Shown here piece by piece: positions 12,003 through 22,917 of a stretch of 64,000 nt of DNA. This DNA is from Forficula auricularia (lineage: Eukaryota; Arthropoda; Insecta; Dermaptera; Forficulidae): NCBI GenBank assembly GCA_024734495.1, contig JALMQS010000816.1:4099190-4163189 (forward strand). Reading direction: 5' to 3'. Numbering within the stretch: position 1 is the stretch's first letter; every line of letters begins with the position of its first letter. The position numbers and the translations under genes are program-made. Below the pieces are notes generated by a model. The model saw only the letters and a list, made by a program, of their open reading frames with translations, was not told the origin of the DNA and ran no database searches.

Positions 12003-12075
12003 TATGCTAACTGCCCAGATAGCATGATTGGCTCTTGAGATCTACTCCCGAGGGTTTGAACCGTTCGGACATCGA
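12003..12075 (+). repeat. Possible tRNA-derived SINE head
   Basis: TAGCATGATTGGC is loosely like an A box and GGGTTTGAACC, about 30 bases later, is close to a B box (GGTTCGAACC). The spacing suits a tRNA-like promoter, but I cannot fold a full tRNA and see no tail, so this is weak. Confidence 0.25.
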
Positions 12076-12204
12076 AATCAAACATAACTTTGATATGGGC
12101 GATATTTTTATTTCTTATATGTGTTTATATTTGTTTATATCAAACAGAGGACACTCTTTGATTTTCTATTATAAAATCGATTTTCTTGTAAATCTCGAGA
12201 TGAT

Positions 12205-12700
12205 TCTCTCACACAATCACTAATGAAGGGGTCCAGAGTCGCCTGGAGTGGATTGAATTGGATTCTTGGCCGAGTTGATTTCACGTTCACGCAGTTGACT
12301 ATACCTGGGCAAGAGACTCTAGGCCGACCAGAGACCAGACACATTCCCACCTACACTGTCTCCAAGACTGGGTGTGTGTGCGTGTTGCTTAGCCGAGACG
12401 AGGACGTGGCCTGGCTGGCGTTTGCGTTGCACTCCACAAGTATTGGAGGACTCACACACACACATACACACACCTACTACAGATGCTTGCCTAATCTACA
12501 CGGGACACGGCTACACGCTCTTTCAATTGCCCATTCAAGTCGGGATGCTAAACGAAATCCAGGGTGGACAGCACGACAAACCAAAGAAACATACACAACA
12601 AGAACCTGGACAAATGCAAGTCGATCTCGCATACTGAAAGATTTCTATACCGAACAGTCTCAGAGCTGCTAAATTCGACAATTAGTCCGATTTAGGCTAA
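12205..12700 (+). other. GC-richer unique island with an unrecognised 149-codon frame
   Basis: This half-kilobase is clearly richer in GC than its surroundings and has no partner elsewhere in the window. An open frame runs from 12223 to 12672 on the plus strand. Its translation includes a His-Thr run from a CA repeat and has no family motif I recognise, and another frame (12374-12637) is also open. It could be an exon, an untranslated region or regulatory DNA. Confidence 0.25.
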
Positions 12701-12702
12701 AA

Positions 12703-12988
12703 CGAGGGGTGAACCGCGACCTTGTATCCTGTACACCTACTTCCACTTGTACTTCCAAATATTTCCAAGTTCTTTCAAATATTTCCAAGTACTTCAAATA
12801 TTTCAAGTACTTCCAAATATTTCCAAGTACTTCCAAATATTTGCAAGTACTTCTAAATATTTCAAGTACTTCCAAATATTTCAGACACGGCACTTCAAAC
12901 ATTTACAAGTAATTCAAAATATTTCCAAGTACTTCCAAAATACTTCCAAAGAGGTGTACACCTATTTCCAATCGCGGATCACCCCTCG
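12703..12988. mobile_element. GGGGTGAACC MITE, subtype A, 8-bp target duplication
   Basis: Ends are CGAGGGGTGAACCGCG on the left and the complement of CGAGGGGTGATCCGCG on the right. Flanks GGCTAAAA (12695-12702) and GGCTAGAA (12989-12996) differ at one base. Inside are many near-tandem units of about 20 bases built on ACTTCCAAATATTTCCAAGT. The short frames seen on both strands here come from that tandem repeat. Confidence 0.85.
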
Positions 12989-12999
12989 GGCTAGAAGGA

Positions 13000-13280
13000 G
13001 TATAACATGCTTTGGGTTGAAATCGAAACACTGGAAGTTGACATTTACATGAAAGATAGATTTTATGTTTTTTGTGATTTACTCAATGGATCTAAAGATT
13101 TATTCTAAAATTGGTATACATATCAAGTGTTACATGTTATTAGTCGTGTATAAATTTTAATCCGATTGAAATAAAAGAAGAGGGGTGTAAATTAGGAGTG
13201 TCGCAAAATAAATATTTTAATCGTTCATATCTCGTCTAATGTAATCGCAGAGCTTTGGAATTTGAATTTAAGCTGTCTAG
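13000..13280 (+). repeat. Helitron-like repeat fragment
   Basis: Contains the block TTTTAATCCGATTGAAATAA with AATATTTTAATCGTTCATAT and GCAGAGC. The same blocks, in the same order, occur in 43446-44113 and 57660-57930, and inverted at 60570-60650. The right end is cut by the hAT element at 13283. Confidence 0.55.
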
Positions 13281-13282
13281 AG

Positions 13283-13858
13283 CAGGGGTGTCCAAGCTTT
13301 TGGCTACACGGGCCACATTTGAAGAAAAAACAAATGTTTCGGGCCGCTGGATAAAATATTATAATTCTATTGATATTTCTTAATCAAAAAATAACTTCTG
13401 GTAGATATATGTAAATACATACCTACATACTTACAGAAAAGTGATATTATGTATTAGTATTTGTTTATATTTTTTCCTTGCTAGATAATTAATATAAAAT
13501 TCTAATAAAGAGAGAATATTCAATTTTTCTTTCAGATCGGTATCTAATTGTTGTTCTTCTAGAACATTCAATCAGAAAGCTTGCAAGTAGAAAATTTATT
13601 TCGAATGAAAATGGAATCGATAATAGACTAAAATGTTGATTATTTTTTAGGAAATATTGAAATCTAGTTCCAGATTCAGAATTTAAAATTAGCACTTTTA
13701 TTTTTCGTAAAATTTACAATAGATTTTCAGATTTCTTATTTTAGGGGAAAAAAATTATCAGGCCAAATTGTTGTGTGTTTTCCAGTATCTACATATAAAT
13801 CTCAATCTTTTAAGGAATTTTATGACTTTATATTGGGCCACGGGGTTGGACAGCCCTG
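13283..13858. mobile_element. hAT MITE, old copy
   Basis: Inverted ends CAGGGGTGTCCAAGC and GTTGGACAGCCCTG bound 576 bases. Flanking 8-mers GTCTAGAG (13275-13282) and GTTTAAAT (13859-13866) match at five of eight positions, so the duplication is decayed. A minus-orientation homologue lies at 37007-37590. The frame 13489-13695 is repeat-derived. Confidence 0.75.
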
Positions 13859-13859
13859 G

Positions 13860-14040
13860 TTTAAATCGAATGGGATTAAAGAAGGATATTAGGAACGATA
13901 ATTTATTTTTTAAAAAGGAACAGATATAATAATCCCTGACTATCCATTATTTATTGACATGCAAGAAGGTGCAAAGATCTTGAAGACAAGTCCTGACACG
14001 TTTTAGTCCAGGAGAGAAATTATCAATTAATTTCACGAAA
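13860..14040 (+). repeat. Flank shared with 36830-37006 (inverted)
   Basis: Blocks such as AATCCCTGACTATCCATTAT and TTTAGTCCAGGAGAGAAATT recur as the reverse complement beside the other hAT copy. The two hAT copies therefore sit in a larger duplicated unit. Confidence 0.55.
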
Positions 14041-14404
14041 AAAATTAAATTTTGAACACCCTGTTGGAAGTGAAGATTATGATAAAGGGGGAGCGTTATC
14101 AACTTTATTGAAAATTTATAGGAAAGATAAAATATTAATTTTCAAAAAACTAAACTCATTTTAAATAGTATATTTCAAAAAGAATTAAAAGAGTATATTT
14201 TCGTTTGAATATCACGAAAAAAATAATTTTTTGAACCCCCTTTTTGGAAGGGAAGATGATGATAAGGGGGGACCCTTATCAACATTGTTGAGAATTTCTA
14301 GGGAAAAATAAAATATTAACGGTAAATCACTCGTATCCATAATAAGCATTAATTAACAGGAATAGCAGGGAGTTGGACAAAAGTGAAAAACAGAGTTTTT
14401 ATTG

Positions 14405-14455
14405 AATGGGCCAGACGTTTCGTCGATTAATTTCGACTTCCTCAGTGGCTCATTC
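14405..14455 (-). ncRNA. Hammerhead-ribozyme-like motif, best stem I
   Basis: On the minus strand the order is stem I, CUGAGGA (14439-14445), stem II GUCGA/UCGAC, GAAA (14418-14421), then CGUC, with cleavage expected after the C at 14414. Stem I pairs nine of ten positions (GAAUGAGCCA with UGGCCCAUUC, one mismatch). Stem III is just the self-complementary ACGU, so it would have to form between two molecules or copies. One unpaired A sits between CUGAGGA and stem II, which the standard hammerhead lacks. Confidence 0.5.
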
Positions 14456-14701
14456 TATCACTTTTTGTCAAAAGACAATTCCACTACGCGACAAGAAACA
14501 TCAACTCTAATCCTTTTTATTTAAACTATAATACATTGTTTGGATCATGCCCCAATTGCTCAAGAATCTTGAACTTTTACACACTTGAACAATCAAAAAA
14601 TTAAAAACCTTCAATCAAAATTTATCACAAAAAAAATATGTTTCTACTCTTTAAACAGACATGATCGCGTAGTGGAATTGTCTTTTGACAAAAAGTGAGT
14701 A

Positions 14702-14754
14702 GAATGAGCCACTGAGGAAGTCAGAAATTAATCGACGAAACGTCTGGCCCATTC
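14702..14754 (+). ncRNA. Hammerhead-ribozyme-like motif, second arm
   Basis: Core CTGAGGA at 14712-14718, GAAA at 14737-14740, GTC at 14742-14744. Stem I again pairs nine of ten (14702-14711 with 14745-14754). Stem II has one extra base compared with the other arm, so it is somewhat weaker. Confidence 0.45.
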
Positions 14755-15480
14755 AATAAAAACTCTGTTTTTTATTTTTGTCCAATTCCCTGCTATTCCT
14801 GTTAATAAAATATCAATTTTCAAAAATCTAAACTCATTTTAAATAGTAGGTATATTTCATAAAGAATTAAAAGAGTATATTTTCGTTTGAATATCACTAA
14901 AAATATTAAATTTTTGAACCCCCTGTTGGAAGTGGAGATGTATGATAAAAGGGGACAATTATCAACTTTGTTGAGAATTCCTAGGAAAAATAAAATATTA
15001 ATTTTCAAAAATCTAAACTCATTTTTAAATAGTATATTTGATAAAGAATAAAAAGAGTATATTTTCGTCTGAATATCAGGAAAAAAATTACTTTTTGAAT
15101 CTTCTGTTGGAAGGGAAGAGGATGATAATGGGGACCCTTATCAACTTTGTTCAGAATTTCTAGAAAAAATAAAATATTAATTTTCAAAAATATAAACTTA
15201 TTTTAAATAGTATATTCTTTAAAAAATTAAAAGAGTAAATTTGCGTGTGAATAGTCCGAAAAAAAATTAAATTTTGAACCCCCTGTTGGAAGGGAAAATG
15301 ATGATACGGGAGGACCCTTATCAACTGTTGAGAATTTTTAGGAAAAAATAAAATATTAATTTACAAAAATATAAACTCATTTTAAATAGTATATTTGATA
15401 AAGAATTAAAAGAGTTCGTTTGAATATCAAGGAAAAAATTAAATTTTAAACCCCCTGTTGGAAGTGGAGATAGGGGATGT

Positions 15481-16250
15481 TGATGACGACTACAGTTCTA
15501 CAGTTTCTTCTAAAATTAAACATTATACAAACTTTTTTAAAATTTATAAAAACAGTTGAAAATAAATTATTCTCTATTCATTAGACTTTCGCTGACCATT
15601 CAGAGAGAGTTAGAGTTCTAGAGAGAGAGAAAAAGACGTGTTTTGAGAAGAAAACATTCATATATTATTAATGTAAATTGATTGATTAATAATATTAATA
15701 TATTTAAATATATAATTATTATAGCGTAGAATGATATTATAGCGTAGAATCGCTACCGTTTCATATTTTCTCGATGTACGCCTAGGAGGTAGGCAACGCG
15801 CCATAATATTCAATTCACTTGATTTTTTCTTTCATTTGCTGTATGTGTTTTAATAATGACTGAATAACGAAGGTAGGGGCGGGATTTCACAAAATAATGT
15901 TTATTAATTACATTGCCATCGATGTTTTTATTCTTTGTTTCAATTTAACGACGTATAACAAAATATAGTAACAGAATAAAGCGAAATTCCTAAAATTTGG
16001 GATTTTCAAATGAGATGCGCCACCTCAAAGGGTTGTCCGATCAATCTCAAATTTTGTACATATTATTTTCTTACCCAACCTTACAATTTGAGGGGGCGTC
16101 CCGGGAAAAATTTAATGGTCGAAAAATAAGGTCCACTCTCCACACGCGTTGATTTAAACTATCTTTTTGTTTAAATTTAAATTCACTAGACCTCGAAATT
16201 TTTTAGATCTTTAAATGTTTTAGTGAAATATTGTAGCGAGATACATATTA
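15481..16250. other. AT-rich interval without a gene
   Basis: No open frame. A stretch at 16010-16130 is less AT-rich but has no partner in the window. Confidence 0.5.
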
Positions 16251-16259
16251 TGTCAGAAA

Positions 16260-16325
16260 TGGCTTCACCTCACTGGCCGGATTGCTAATTTTAATACGCG
16301 GGTTCGATTCTTAAGAGGAGTAAAA
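16260..16325 (+). repeat. Possible tRNA-like promoter (SINE head)
   Basis: GGTTCGATTC at about 16303-16312 is a near-perfect B box, and TGGCCGGATTGC, about 25 bases upstream, is loosely like an A box. No acceptor stem or tail is seen, so chance is possible. Confidence 0.25.
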
Positions 16326-16344
16326 ACAACCCTTTTAACATATA

Positions 16345-17246
16345 AGGTCAGGTGGGGTAACTGGCCCAGCTTCTTTTGTTTTCCCAAGGATAGTACTCCA
16401 TATTTTTGGCTATAACTAAGCTTCCTCACAATTTATAGATCTCGTGACTATATTAATTGAAAGATGAAATTTTCTTCAAATAATCATGATACTTTCAACT
16501 TTTGATTATTCAAAATTTTGGAATTATCTTAAGTTGAATGTAAAGTTTTGCGGTTGGCCCAGTTAAACGCGTTGTGGGGTAATTGGACCAGCCCAGCCTA
16601 TTTGCTGTTTTTTTAATTTTTAACATCTTTTGAGCAGTTGGACATGTTCCCCTATCCCTCAAGGCCCTGGCCGTAGGTAGAATTAGTCTCATTTGTATAT
16701 GGATTAAAAATAATCAAAGATGTAAGCGATTCGGGGTAATTGGGCCCTGACTAGGCTGGCCCAGTTGCACCAAGACCTCTATTTTTTTATTCTATTGAAT
16801 TTTTTAAGGTAGATAAGTTTAAACGCCAAGTATAATTTTTAAAATCGATTTTTATTACAGAAAATACAAAAAAAGTATCATAAATCAAACAACTAAACAA
16901 AATAATTTCATTTTACCCATTGAAATAAAGTTAAATAAGTTCCTTATGCTTAAGAAAGCCTTAATTAAGTACTTACTCAAGTCTCAATATTTTCAAGGAA
17001 CTGGGTAAGGCAACTAGGTAAGAAGTAAGCACATAACTAGGTAAATAAGTAAATAAGTAATTAACTTAACTAAGTACTTAAGTATAAAATAAACTTAAAG
17101 AAATTTCTCTAATTCAGGAACACTGAAAATTTCCCACCAATATGAAAAAGTGAATTGCGCTAAAAAAATGCGGTAAAATTAAAAAGCTCTGGGGTTACAG
17201 GACCCCTGGCCCAGTCGCCCGCGCCCCCAGTTACCCCACCTGACCT
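16345..17246. mobile_element. TA-flanked element with 20-bp perfect inverted ends
   Basis: AGGTCAGGTGGGGTAACTGG opens the element and its exact complement closes it. TA lies on both sides (16343-16344 and 17247-17248), as for Tc1/mariner-type insertion. The 902-bp interior has GGCCCAG blocks near both ends and no transposase frame. Confidence 0.8.
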
Positions 17247-17711
17247 TAATTAAATATAATCCATTCCATCTCGGATCTAATAGATGATAACCTCGTATGA
17301 TTTTCTTAGTAATTTAGTCTATTTCTATCGGCACTGTGAACTCTTATATTAATGTTTTTGTTTACTTTTTAATTTAGTTCTAGAATTCCCCTTGCAATCT
17401 TCATTAAAATAAAGATTTTATATTAAAATATTATTTCCATTAATTCGTAATTAATCGTAACACAGTTATATTTCAAAGTGCACTAAAAAGAAGAAAATAA
17501 ATTTTTCTTTAAGATTCTAAAAATGAATTGCTCGGATGACTAAAAATAAAAACATGGGCGCTTTTAACTTAAAATTAGATTAAACCACGCTTTTATTATT
17601 AGTTATAAGAGCAAACAAATTCTTAAAGTACTAAAGAAATGTTTATTTTTTCTTTTTAGTGCAGTTTTTAAAAAAATTTTTAGTATATTTAAAAAAATAA
17701 TATGGATTTTT

Positions 17712-18388
17712 TACTTTACCATACAGGGTATGGTCAAGTATTGTAATCGTGCATGAAAAAGTGGATTTTTTGCTTCTTTTTTTCGAAATATCTAAAAAAT
17801 GGCTGAAAAAATTTTGATGTTAAAAATTGGGCGAAACCATGACATTTCGGTCTACAAAACGCCCTAATAAGTGAACATCGAAAAAATTATATTTTTTGAG
17901 ATAATAATTGTTTTGTCAAAATGTCTGTTAGTCTGTGTGCTACCAAATTTTTGTGAACGAACTAGCTCAAAAACTAGTGTGATTATCAAAACCAAATATC
18001 ACAAGTAGTTTTGGTGCATTGAGTTTAAGAGCTGATTAGATTTTGGTGCATATATTAAGGGGGTGGTGGGAGGGTTAAAATTTAAAATTATAATATTTTC
18101 AAACTAAAAAAAAACCCAAGAAAAATGTGAAATATACTAAAAAATGAACCTATAATAACAAAAATATTTTTTTCTGGCGTCAAAATTAAAAAATCTAGGC
18201 CATTTGAGAAAACTCAACCAAATTTTGTATTCATAATCAGTGGGCCCTAGAACACCAAAAATGCAAAACAAACCGCCCAAAATGGGGGGAGGAGGAAGGG
18301 TCTAAAAATGAAAATCTAGGCCCTTGTGTCAAACTCAACCTGAAGTGTATGGTAAAGCCAAGTGGATAGCCACATCTGAACGCGTCAA
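17712..18388. mobile_element. Single unit of the TACTTTACCATAC family
   Basis: Runs from TACTTTACCATACAGGGTAT to the end block ATAGCCACATCTGAACGCGT. It matches one arm of the palindrome at 6466-7889, including the CATGACATTTCGGTCTACAA stretch, so the palindrome is built from two such units. Confidence 0.7.
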
Positions 18389-18584
18389 TTTATTTTTACT
18401 ACTACAAAATAAGGTAAATATTTGTATGGAAAGGAATTTTTCGAAATCTTCTATTTCCAATATAAAATGTAAAATGTCATTATTTTAATTTTAGTTGAAT
18501 GTATATCTGAGCTTGTATATTTAGAATTGATTTGCTTTGTCATCTCAAAAGTCGAAAAAATGGGCGAAAACCAATTGGTTTCTC

Positions 18585-18747
18585 CGGAGGGTGGACCGCG
18601 ATTGGAATCATGTGAACACGTCTTTGGAATTATGTGGAATTATTTTGGAATTCATTAGATAATGTCCCTTCATCTATTATCTTCTACTTGGAAATGGAGG
18701 GAAGTGGAATTAGGTGTACACGATATTAGGTTGCGGTTCACCCCTCG
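18585..18747. mobile_element. GGGGTGAACC MITE, subtype B, perfect 8-bp target duplication
   Basis: GGTTTCTC at 18577-18584 and 18748-18755 brackets 163 bases ending CGGAGGGTGGACCGCG and the complement of CGAGGGGTGAACCGC. Its ends match subtype A but the interior differs (TTGGAATTATGTGGAATTA), without the tandem unit. Confidence 0.85.
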
Positions 18748-18869
18748 GGTTTCTCTGACTGTGTGTGTCGCGATAATTTAAAGATGGTATATCTTAAGGA
18801 TATTAAAGTTAGAATTTAAACAAATGTTGTTAGTTATCAGTTCGCAATATCACAACATGATTTTGGTTG

Positions 18870-19030
18870 AAATCAATAAACCGGAAATTTGATTTCTAAG
18901 ATTTCGGATCAATCAACCTTTATTCATTTTCTACAAGGATTTAAGAAAAATTCAATTTTACGCTCGGTGAGCGAAATCCCGCCTGGTTGGTGTTGTATTT
19001 AAGAAAATTTACAAATTGTTTTTTATTTTG
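18870..19030 (+). repeat. Short repeat with CGCTCGGTGAGCG hairpin, copy 1
   Basis: Blocks TTCATTTTCTACAAGGATTT, then CGCTCGGTGAGCGAAATCCC, then GTTGGTG. Copies at 28955-29105 and 29708-29830. CGCTCGGTGAGCG can form a small hairpin. Class unknown. Confidence 0.55.
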
Positions 19031-19329
19031 TGTATTTAAGGAGGTCCTTTCGTCGCCAATATTAAATTAAAAATATTAGATTATAACCATAACTTAATTT
19101 TTTATAATAGTTTAAGTCTCTATCTATGCTTTGGTGAAATTTCAATCACACGAAAATAAATTTTTTAAATGTAAACATTTTCTGGGTCTTATGGAAAATT
19201 AAGATCTTGACTCACAAAGAGAAACAAAGAGGTTGTCCTCTGCTTGATGCAAATAAACATACACACATATATATCGAGATGATATATCTGTATATATATT
19301 ATTTATTTGTATGATCATTGTATTTAATA

Positions 19330-20635
19330 TTTAATAAAATTATTTATATTCATGTAAGGTAGGGGGGTTAGTTTTAGCATTTTTAGACTCCTGAGGGCCC
19401 ACTGATTATGTATACAAAATTTGCTTGAGTTTGCTCAAATGGCCTAGATTTTTAATTTTTACCCCCCCCCCCCTTCCTCCCCCTTAATTTTGGATCGATA
19501 TGCACCAAAATCTAATCAGCTCTCTAATCTCAATGGACCAAAAACTACGTGTGAAATTTGGTTTCGATATTCACACTAGTTTTTGAGCTAGCTCGTCCAC
19601 AAAAATTTTGTAACGCACAGACTAACGGACAACCAGACAACCGGACAACCAGACAAGCAGACAACCAGACTAACAGACATTTTGACAAAACAATTATTAT
19701 CTCAAAAAATATAATTTTTTCGATGTTCACTTTTTAGAGCTTTTTTGTAGAGCGAAATGCCATAGTTTTGCTCAATTTTTTTAATCAAAATAGTTTCGGC
19801 CATTTTTAACCGACTTCAAAAAAGGAGGAGGTTCTCTATTCGATTGAATTTTTTTTTTTTTTTTTTTTTTTTTGTGCCTATGTTACCTCATATCTCCGCC
19901 AATTCTCAACCGATTTTGAAAATTTTTTTGCATTGGGTCCAGTCTAGCTTCCGATTGGTCCCATTTTTTTTCGTTTTTTTTTCATAGGTATTAGACCTTT
20001 TTTATTAGGTTTGTTTAGACCTAACCTCTTTGTTTATGAACCGATTTCGATGGTTCTTTTTTTATCCGATAGGGGTGTCTTAGGGATGGTGTCATATTAA
20101 TTTGATCAAGTTCTGATGATATGATCACTATTAATAACATCACTAAAAAGAGAAAAATAAAAATAATTTTTAAGAAAAAAATAAAAACCGACTTCAAAAA
20201 TTAAATGCAACAAATAAAATACACTAAAGGTATAAAATAATTATTATCTTATTTAGTTACAACTAAACGACGAAATATTAACATGAAATTACTTTTTGAA
20301 GTTGGTGCCAAACATATACCTTTTATGAATCGCACTCGACGGATCTTACTTAGTACGTTTGGCGGGTACGCTCGCTTATAGGTATAGTTTGTTTGGCACC
20401 GACTTCAAAAAGTAATTTCATGTTAATATTTCGTCGTTTAGTTGTAACTAAATAAGATAATAGTTATTTTATACCTTTAAGTAGTATTTTATTTGTTGCA
20501 TTTAATTTTTGAAGCCAGTTTTATATTTTTTCTTAAAAGTTATTTTATTGAGATATATCGAACAAAAGAGGAAAAAAATCACTTTTTTCATGCACGATTA
20601 CAATACTTGACCATACCTTGTATGGTAAAGTAAAA
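19330..20635 (-). mobile_element. TACTTTACCATAC unit interrupted by an ACCGACTTC repeat
   Basis: 19330-19807 and 20553-20635 together match one unit of the family. The break lies within a TTTTTGAGATAT site. The right part ends with CATGCACGATTACAATACTT and ACCATACCTTGTATGGTAAA. The frame 19545-19730 minus is repeat sequence; in its DNA it contains an ACAACCAGAC-type short tandem. Confidence 0.7.
19808..20552 (+). mobile_element. ACCGACTTC repeat nested in the previous element
   Basis: Same layout as 2929-3662: opening AACCGACTTCAAAAAAGGAG, a T tract, a body, then a palindrome (arms about 20186-20320 and 20395-20520) around the loop with GGATCTTACTTAGTACGTTT. Comparison with 7134-7160 gives the empty target. 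Confidence 0.75.
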
Positions 20636-20639
20636 ATTA

Positions 20640-21450
20640 AAAATAGCTTTTTGAAACATGCAGGTTTCTTTTTTTGCAACAAAATTTATCATTCACCGTC
20701 GAATTTACTGAGATATTTACTTTAAAAAATCACATAAATGCTATGTTTGGATGTAAACATAAATAGTAGTTAATCGGACGCATTGCCAAATCATACAAGA
20801 GCTATTATCATCTGATTTGATCAAACTAACTTTTGTATTTAATTATTTTTTATAATTGTTTTTTTCATATATTTACGGCTTTCATACTATTTATTTTTTA
20901 ATTCTATTATTTTTAATTTGTATTTGAACTTATTTTATTAAATATTATATACTTCCTACACTGTTCTACACAGTTCTTAAACTTTTATTACTATTATTAT
21001 TTATACCATGAATCAGGTATTGTTTGATATTTAAAAAAACAAATCTTTGTTTGAAAAGCTAAATAAGTTTTAAATAAGTGTTCTTAGGGATTTGGATTTC
21101 GGCTAAAATTGAAAATAACAATTAATTTGGAAACAACATTTCGTTTGTTATTGAGACATTCTAAGTCAAAGTATTTTTTTATGGTTTTTTTTTATTTTTT
21201 TGTATTTTTTTAAATTTTGTCATTTTTTGGATTTTCTATTTTATTCTTATGGAAACTACAATTGATTTTATTGTAATTTACGAAACGTAAGGAGCAGTGG
21301 AAGTCGTAGTTGTCAGGCATCGGACCACCTAGACCACCAAAGAACTCAAGATCTCAAATGAAAGCCAGATTACTGAATTGTTGAGTATATATAAGCTTTA
21401 TTTAAAGCTATCTATAGGTAATTATTGAGCGAAAACTGTATTTATTAATT
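20640..21450. other. AT-rich interval without a gene
   Basis: Long A/T runs and no open frame or recognised repeat; a GC-richer patch at 21290-21350 is unassigned. Confidence 0.5.
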
Positions 21451-21519
21451 TTAATGTGTAACTGAGTGGATATTGATGAGGCAGTCCAAAAAAAGGAAGA
21501 TAATTTAGACTATCTTTTG

Positions 21520-21570
21520 ATTCATAAACCGACGTTTCGGAGGCTATTCCCTCCTTCTTCAGGGTCTGTA
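21520..21570 (-). ncRNA. Hammerhead-ribozyme-like motif
   Basis: Minus-strand core CUGAAGA (21556-21562), stem II GGAGG/CCUCC, GAAA (21535-21538), CGUC, then stem I GGUUU pairing AGACC (one wobble). Stem III is the self-complementary ACGU. One extra A precedes stem II. Confidence 0.45.
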
Positions 21571-21726
21571 ATCAATTAAAATGGGATTTGGCCATCATTA
21601 CAAACAAGATCATTACAATTTTTTTTTATAATTACAATTTATATATTATTATATACAATTTTTTTTTAAATCAAATGTTACTGCCACTGAAAGAGGAGAC
21701 AGAGGGAATGTCGTATTGGATTTCCT

Positions 21727-21886
21727 CGAGAGGTGAACCGCGATTGGAATTAGGTGTACACCGTCTTTGGAATTATTTGGAATTACTTTGGAAATCATTA
21801 GATAATCTATTGTCATCTATTGTCTTCTACTTGGAAATGAAAGTGGAAGTAGGTATACACGATTTTGGGTCGCCGTTCACCCCTCA
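21727..21886. mobile_element. GGGGTGAACC MITE, subtype B, perfect 8-bp target duplication
   Basis: GATTTCCT at 21719-21726 and 21887-21894 brackets 160 bases with ends CGAGAGGTGAACCGCG and the complement of TGAGGGGTGAACGGCG. Interior as in 18585-18747. The 108-codon frame at 21588-21914 spans this MITE and is not a gene. Confidence 0.85.
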
Positions 21887-22467
21887 GATTTCCTTCACTG
21901 ACTTTTCAAAGTGAGTAGAATATTTTTGATTAAAAAAAAAATTGTATATAATTACCATATATATTAATTGTATTTATAAAAAAAAAAAAAAATGTGATGA
22001 TCTTGTTTGTAATGATGGCCAAATCCCATCTTAATCGATTGCGAGACCCTGAAGAAGGAGGGACTAGCCTCCGAAACCTCGGTTATCTTCATTTTTTGGA
22101 CTGCCTCATCAATATCCACTCAATTTCACTAATCAGTCCGTCTCCAAAAATTACTCAATCTCATTAATGTGTATGTAATGTGTAACACTGAATTTAAGAG
22201 CTTGAGAAAGTCTCAATAAAGAGACGAAACTTTGTTTTTCAAATTAATAGTTGTTCTTTATTTCTCCCCCGATTTCAAGTCCCTAAGAACACTTATTTAA
22301 GATTTACGAAATAATCGACGCGTATCATATAATGGTTATATAAGTTTGTTTGAAAAGATTTTGAAGCCGTGCATAGACATTCCGGACACTGCATTTTTTA
22401 TTAATTTCCGCCTTTCAAAAACAAAATAAAATTTTATTTTATTATTACATTTGATTATTCCAATTTA

Positions 22468-22917
22468 ATGGTGATTTGTTATCAATACGGGAAAGGGAAA
22501 ATCAAAGAACCAGCAATTTTTTTTTTCTATTTTTGCAACAAGCTACCTAGTCGACTGACATTTTTTTTAAATAAGTTTTCAGTGGTAAATAATGCTCGCA
22601 AAGAAGATAATGGTAGCGTGAATGGATGGCGTTGCAGGGGTGGCACGAGTGTGAAGGGGGAAGGGAGGGCAGGTGGTGGGGAGGACTGCACAGAGGGGAC
22701 GCAGCCCCTCAACCAAGAACCCTTCACTCCCATATTAAGGAGCTTTATACACCCCAACCTTAATGGAGTGTGTGTGTGTGCGTGTGTGTGGCTTCGATGG
22801 ATGATCATCGAACTAGTAGCCAGACATCAGCCGAGGAGGAAATCAGACACTAGTGCTGCCATCTTAGAGACGAAATTGAACTCATTAAACGTAAACGGAT
22901 CAGGGGGAAGCCTTTAA
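22468..22917 (+). other. GC-richer unique island with an unrecognised 149-codon frame
   Basis: From about 22600 the DNA is GC- and purine-rich with a GT microsatellite, and has no partner in the window. The frame ends in a polar segment (QPRRKSDTSAAILETKLN) that looks more like real coding than its neighbours, but I recognise no domain. It could be an exon remnant, promoter-proximal DNA or chance. Confidence 0.25.

Larger units (their letters stand above)
14320..14805. mobile_element. Hammerhead-like fold-back inserted in the satellite
   Basis: TAAAATATTAA (14309-14319) and TAAAATATCAA (14806-14816) bracket the insert, with one mismatch in eleven. The left arm keeps a longer end (from CGGTAAATCACTCG) and the right arm is shorter (ends ATTCCTGTTAA). 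The arms are near-perfect complements, with motif copies at 14405-14455 (minus) and 14702-14754 (plus). Confidence 0.85.
14040..15480. repeat. Satellite of about 178-bp monomers, split by a fold-back
   Basis: The anchor TTGAACCCCCTGTTGGAAG or a close variant occurs near 14054, 14232, 14914, 15096, 15274 and 15447, giving spacings of about 173-182 bases. The 14232-14914 gap returns to about 185 once the 486-bp insertion and its target duplication are removed. The short frames at 14820-15008 and 15005-15187 minus are the same monomer frame. Confidence 0.85.
21463..22175. mobile_element. Hammerhead-like fold-back with 11-bp target duplication and a MITE in its loop
   Basis: TAATGTGTAAC occurs at 21452-21462 and 22176-22186. 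The arms (about 21463-21675 and 21926-22132) are complements, and the right end is longer. Motifs lie at 21520-21570 (minus, intact core) and 22043-22085 (plus, cleavage triplet changed to CUC). A subtype B MITE sits in the loop. Confidence 0.75.

Noticed and set aside
12669..13052. Overlapping frames on both strands with repeated KYF / YLEV peptides
   Set aside because: They come from the roughly 20-bp tandem unit inside the MITE at 12703-12988; the same happens at 42570-42995.
16260..16325. Functional tRNA gene
   Set aside because: The B box is good, but no acceptor stem, anticodon arm or T-run terminator can be placed; kept only as a weak SINE-like head.
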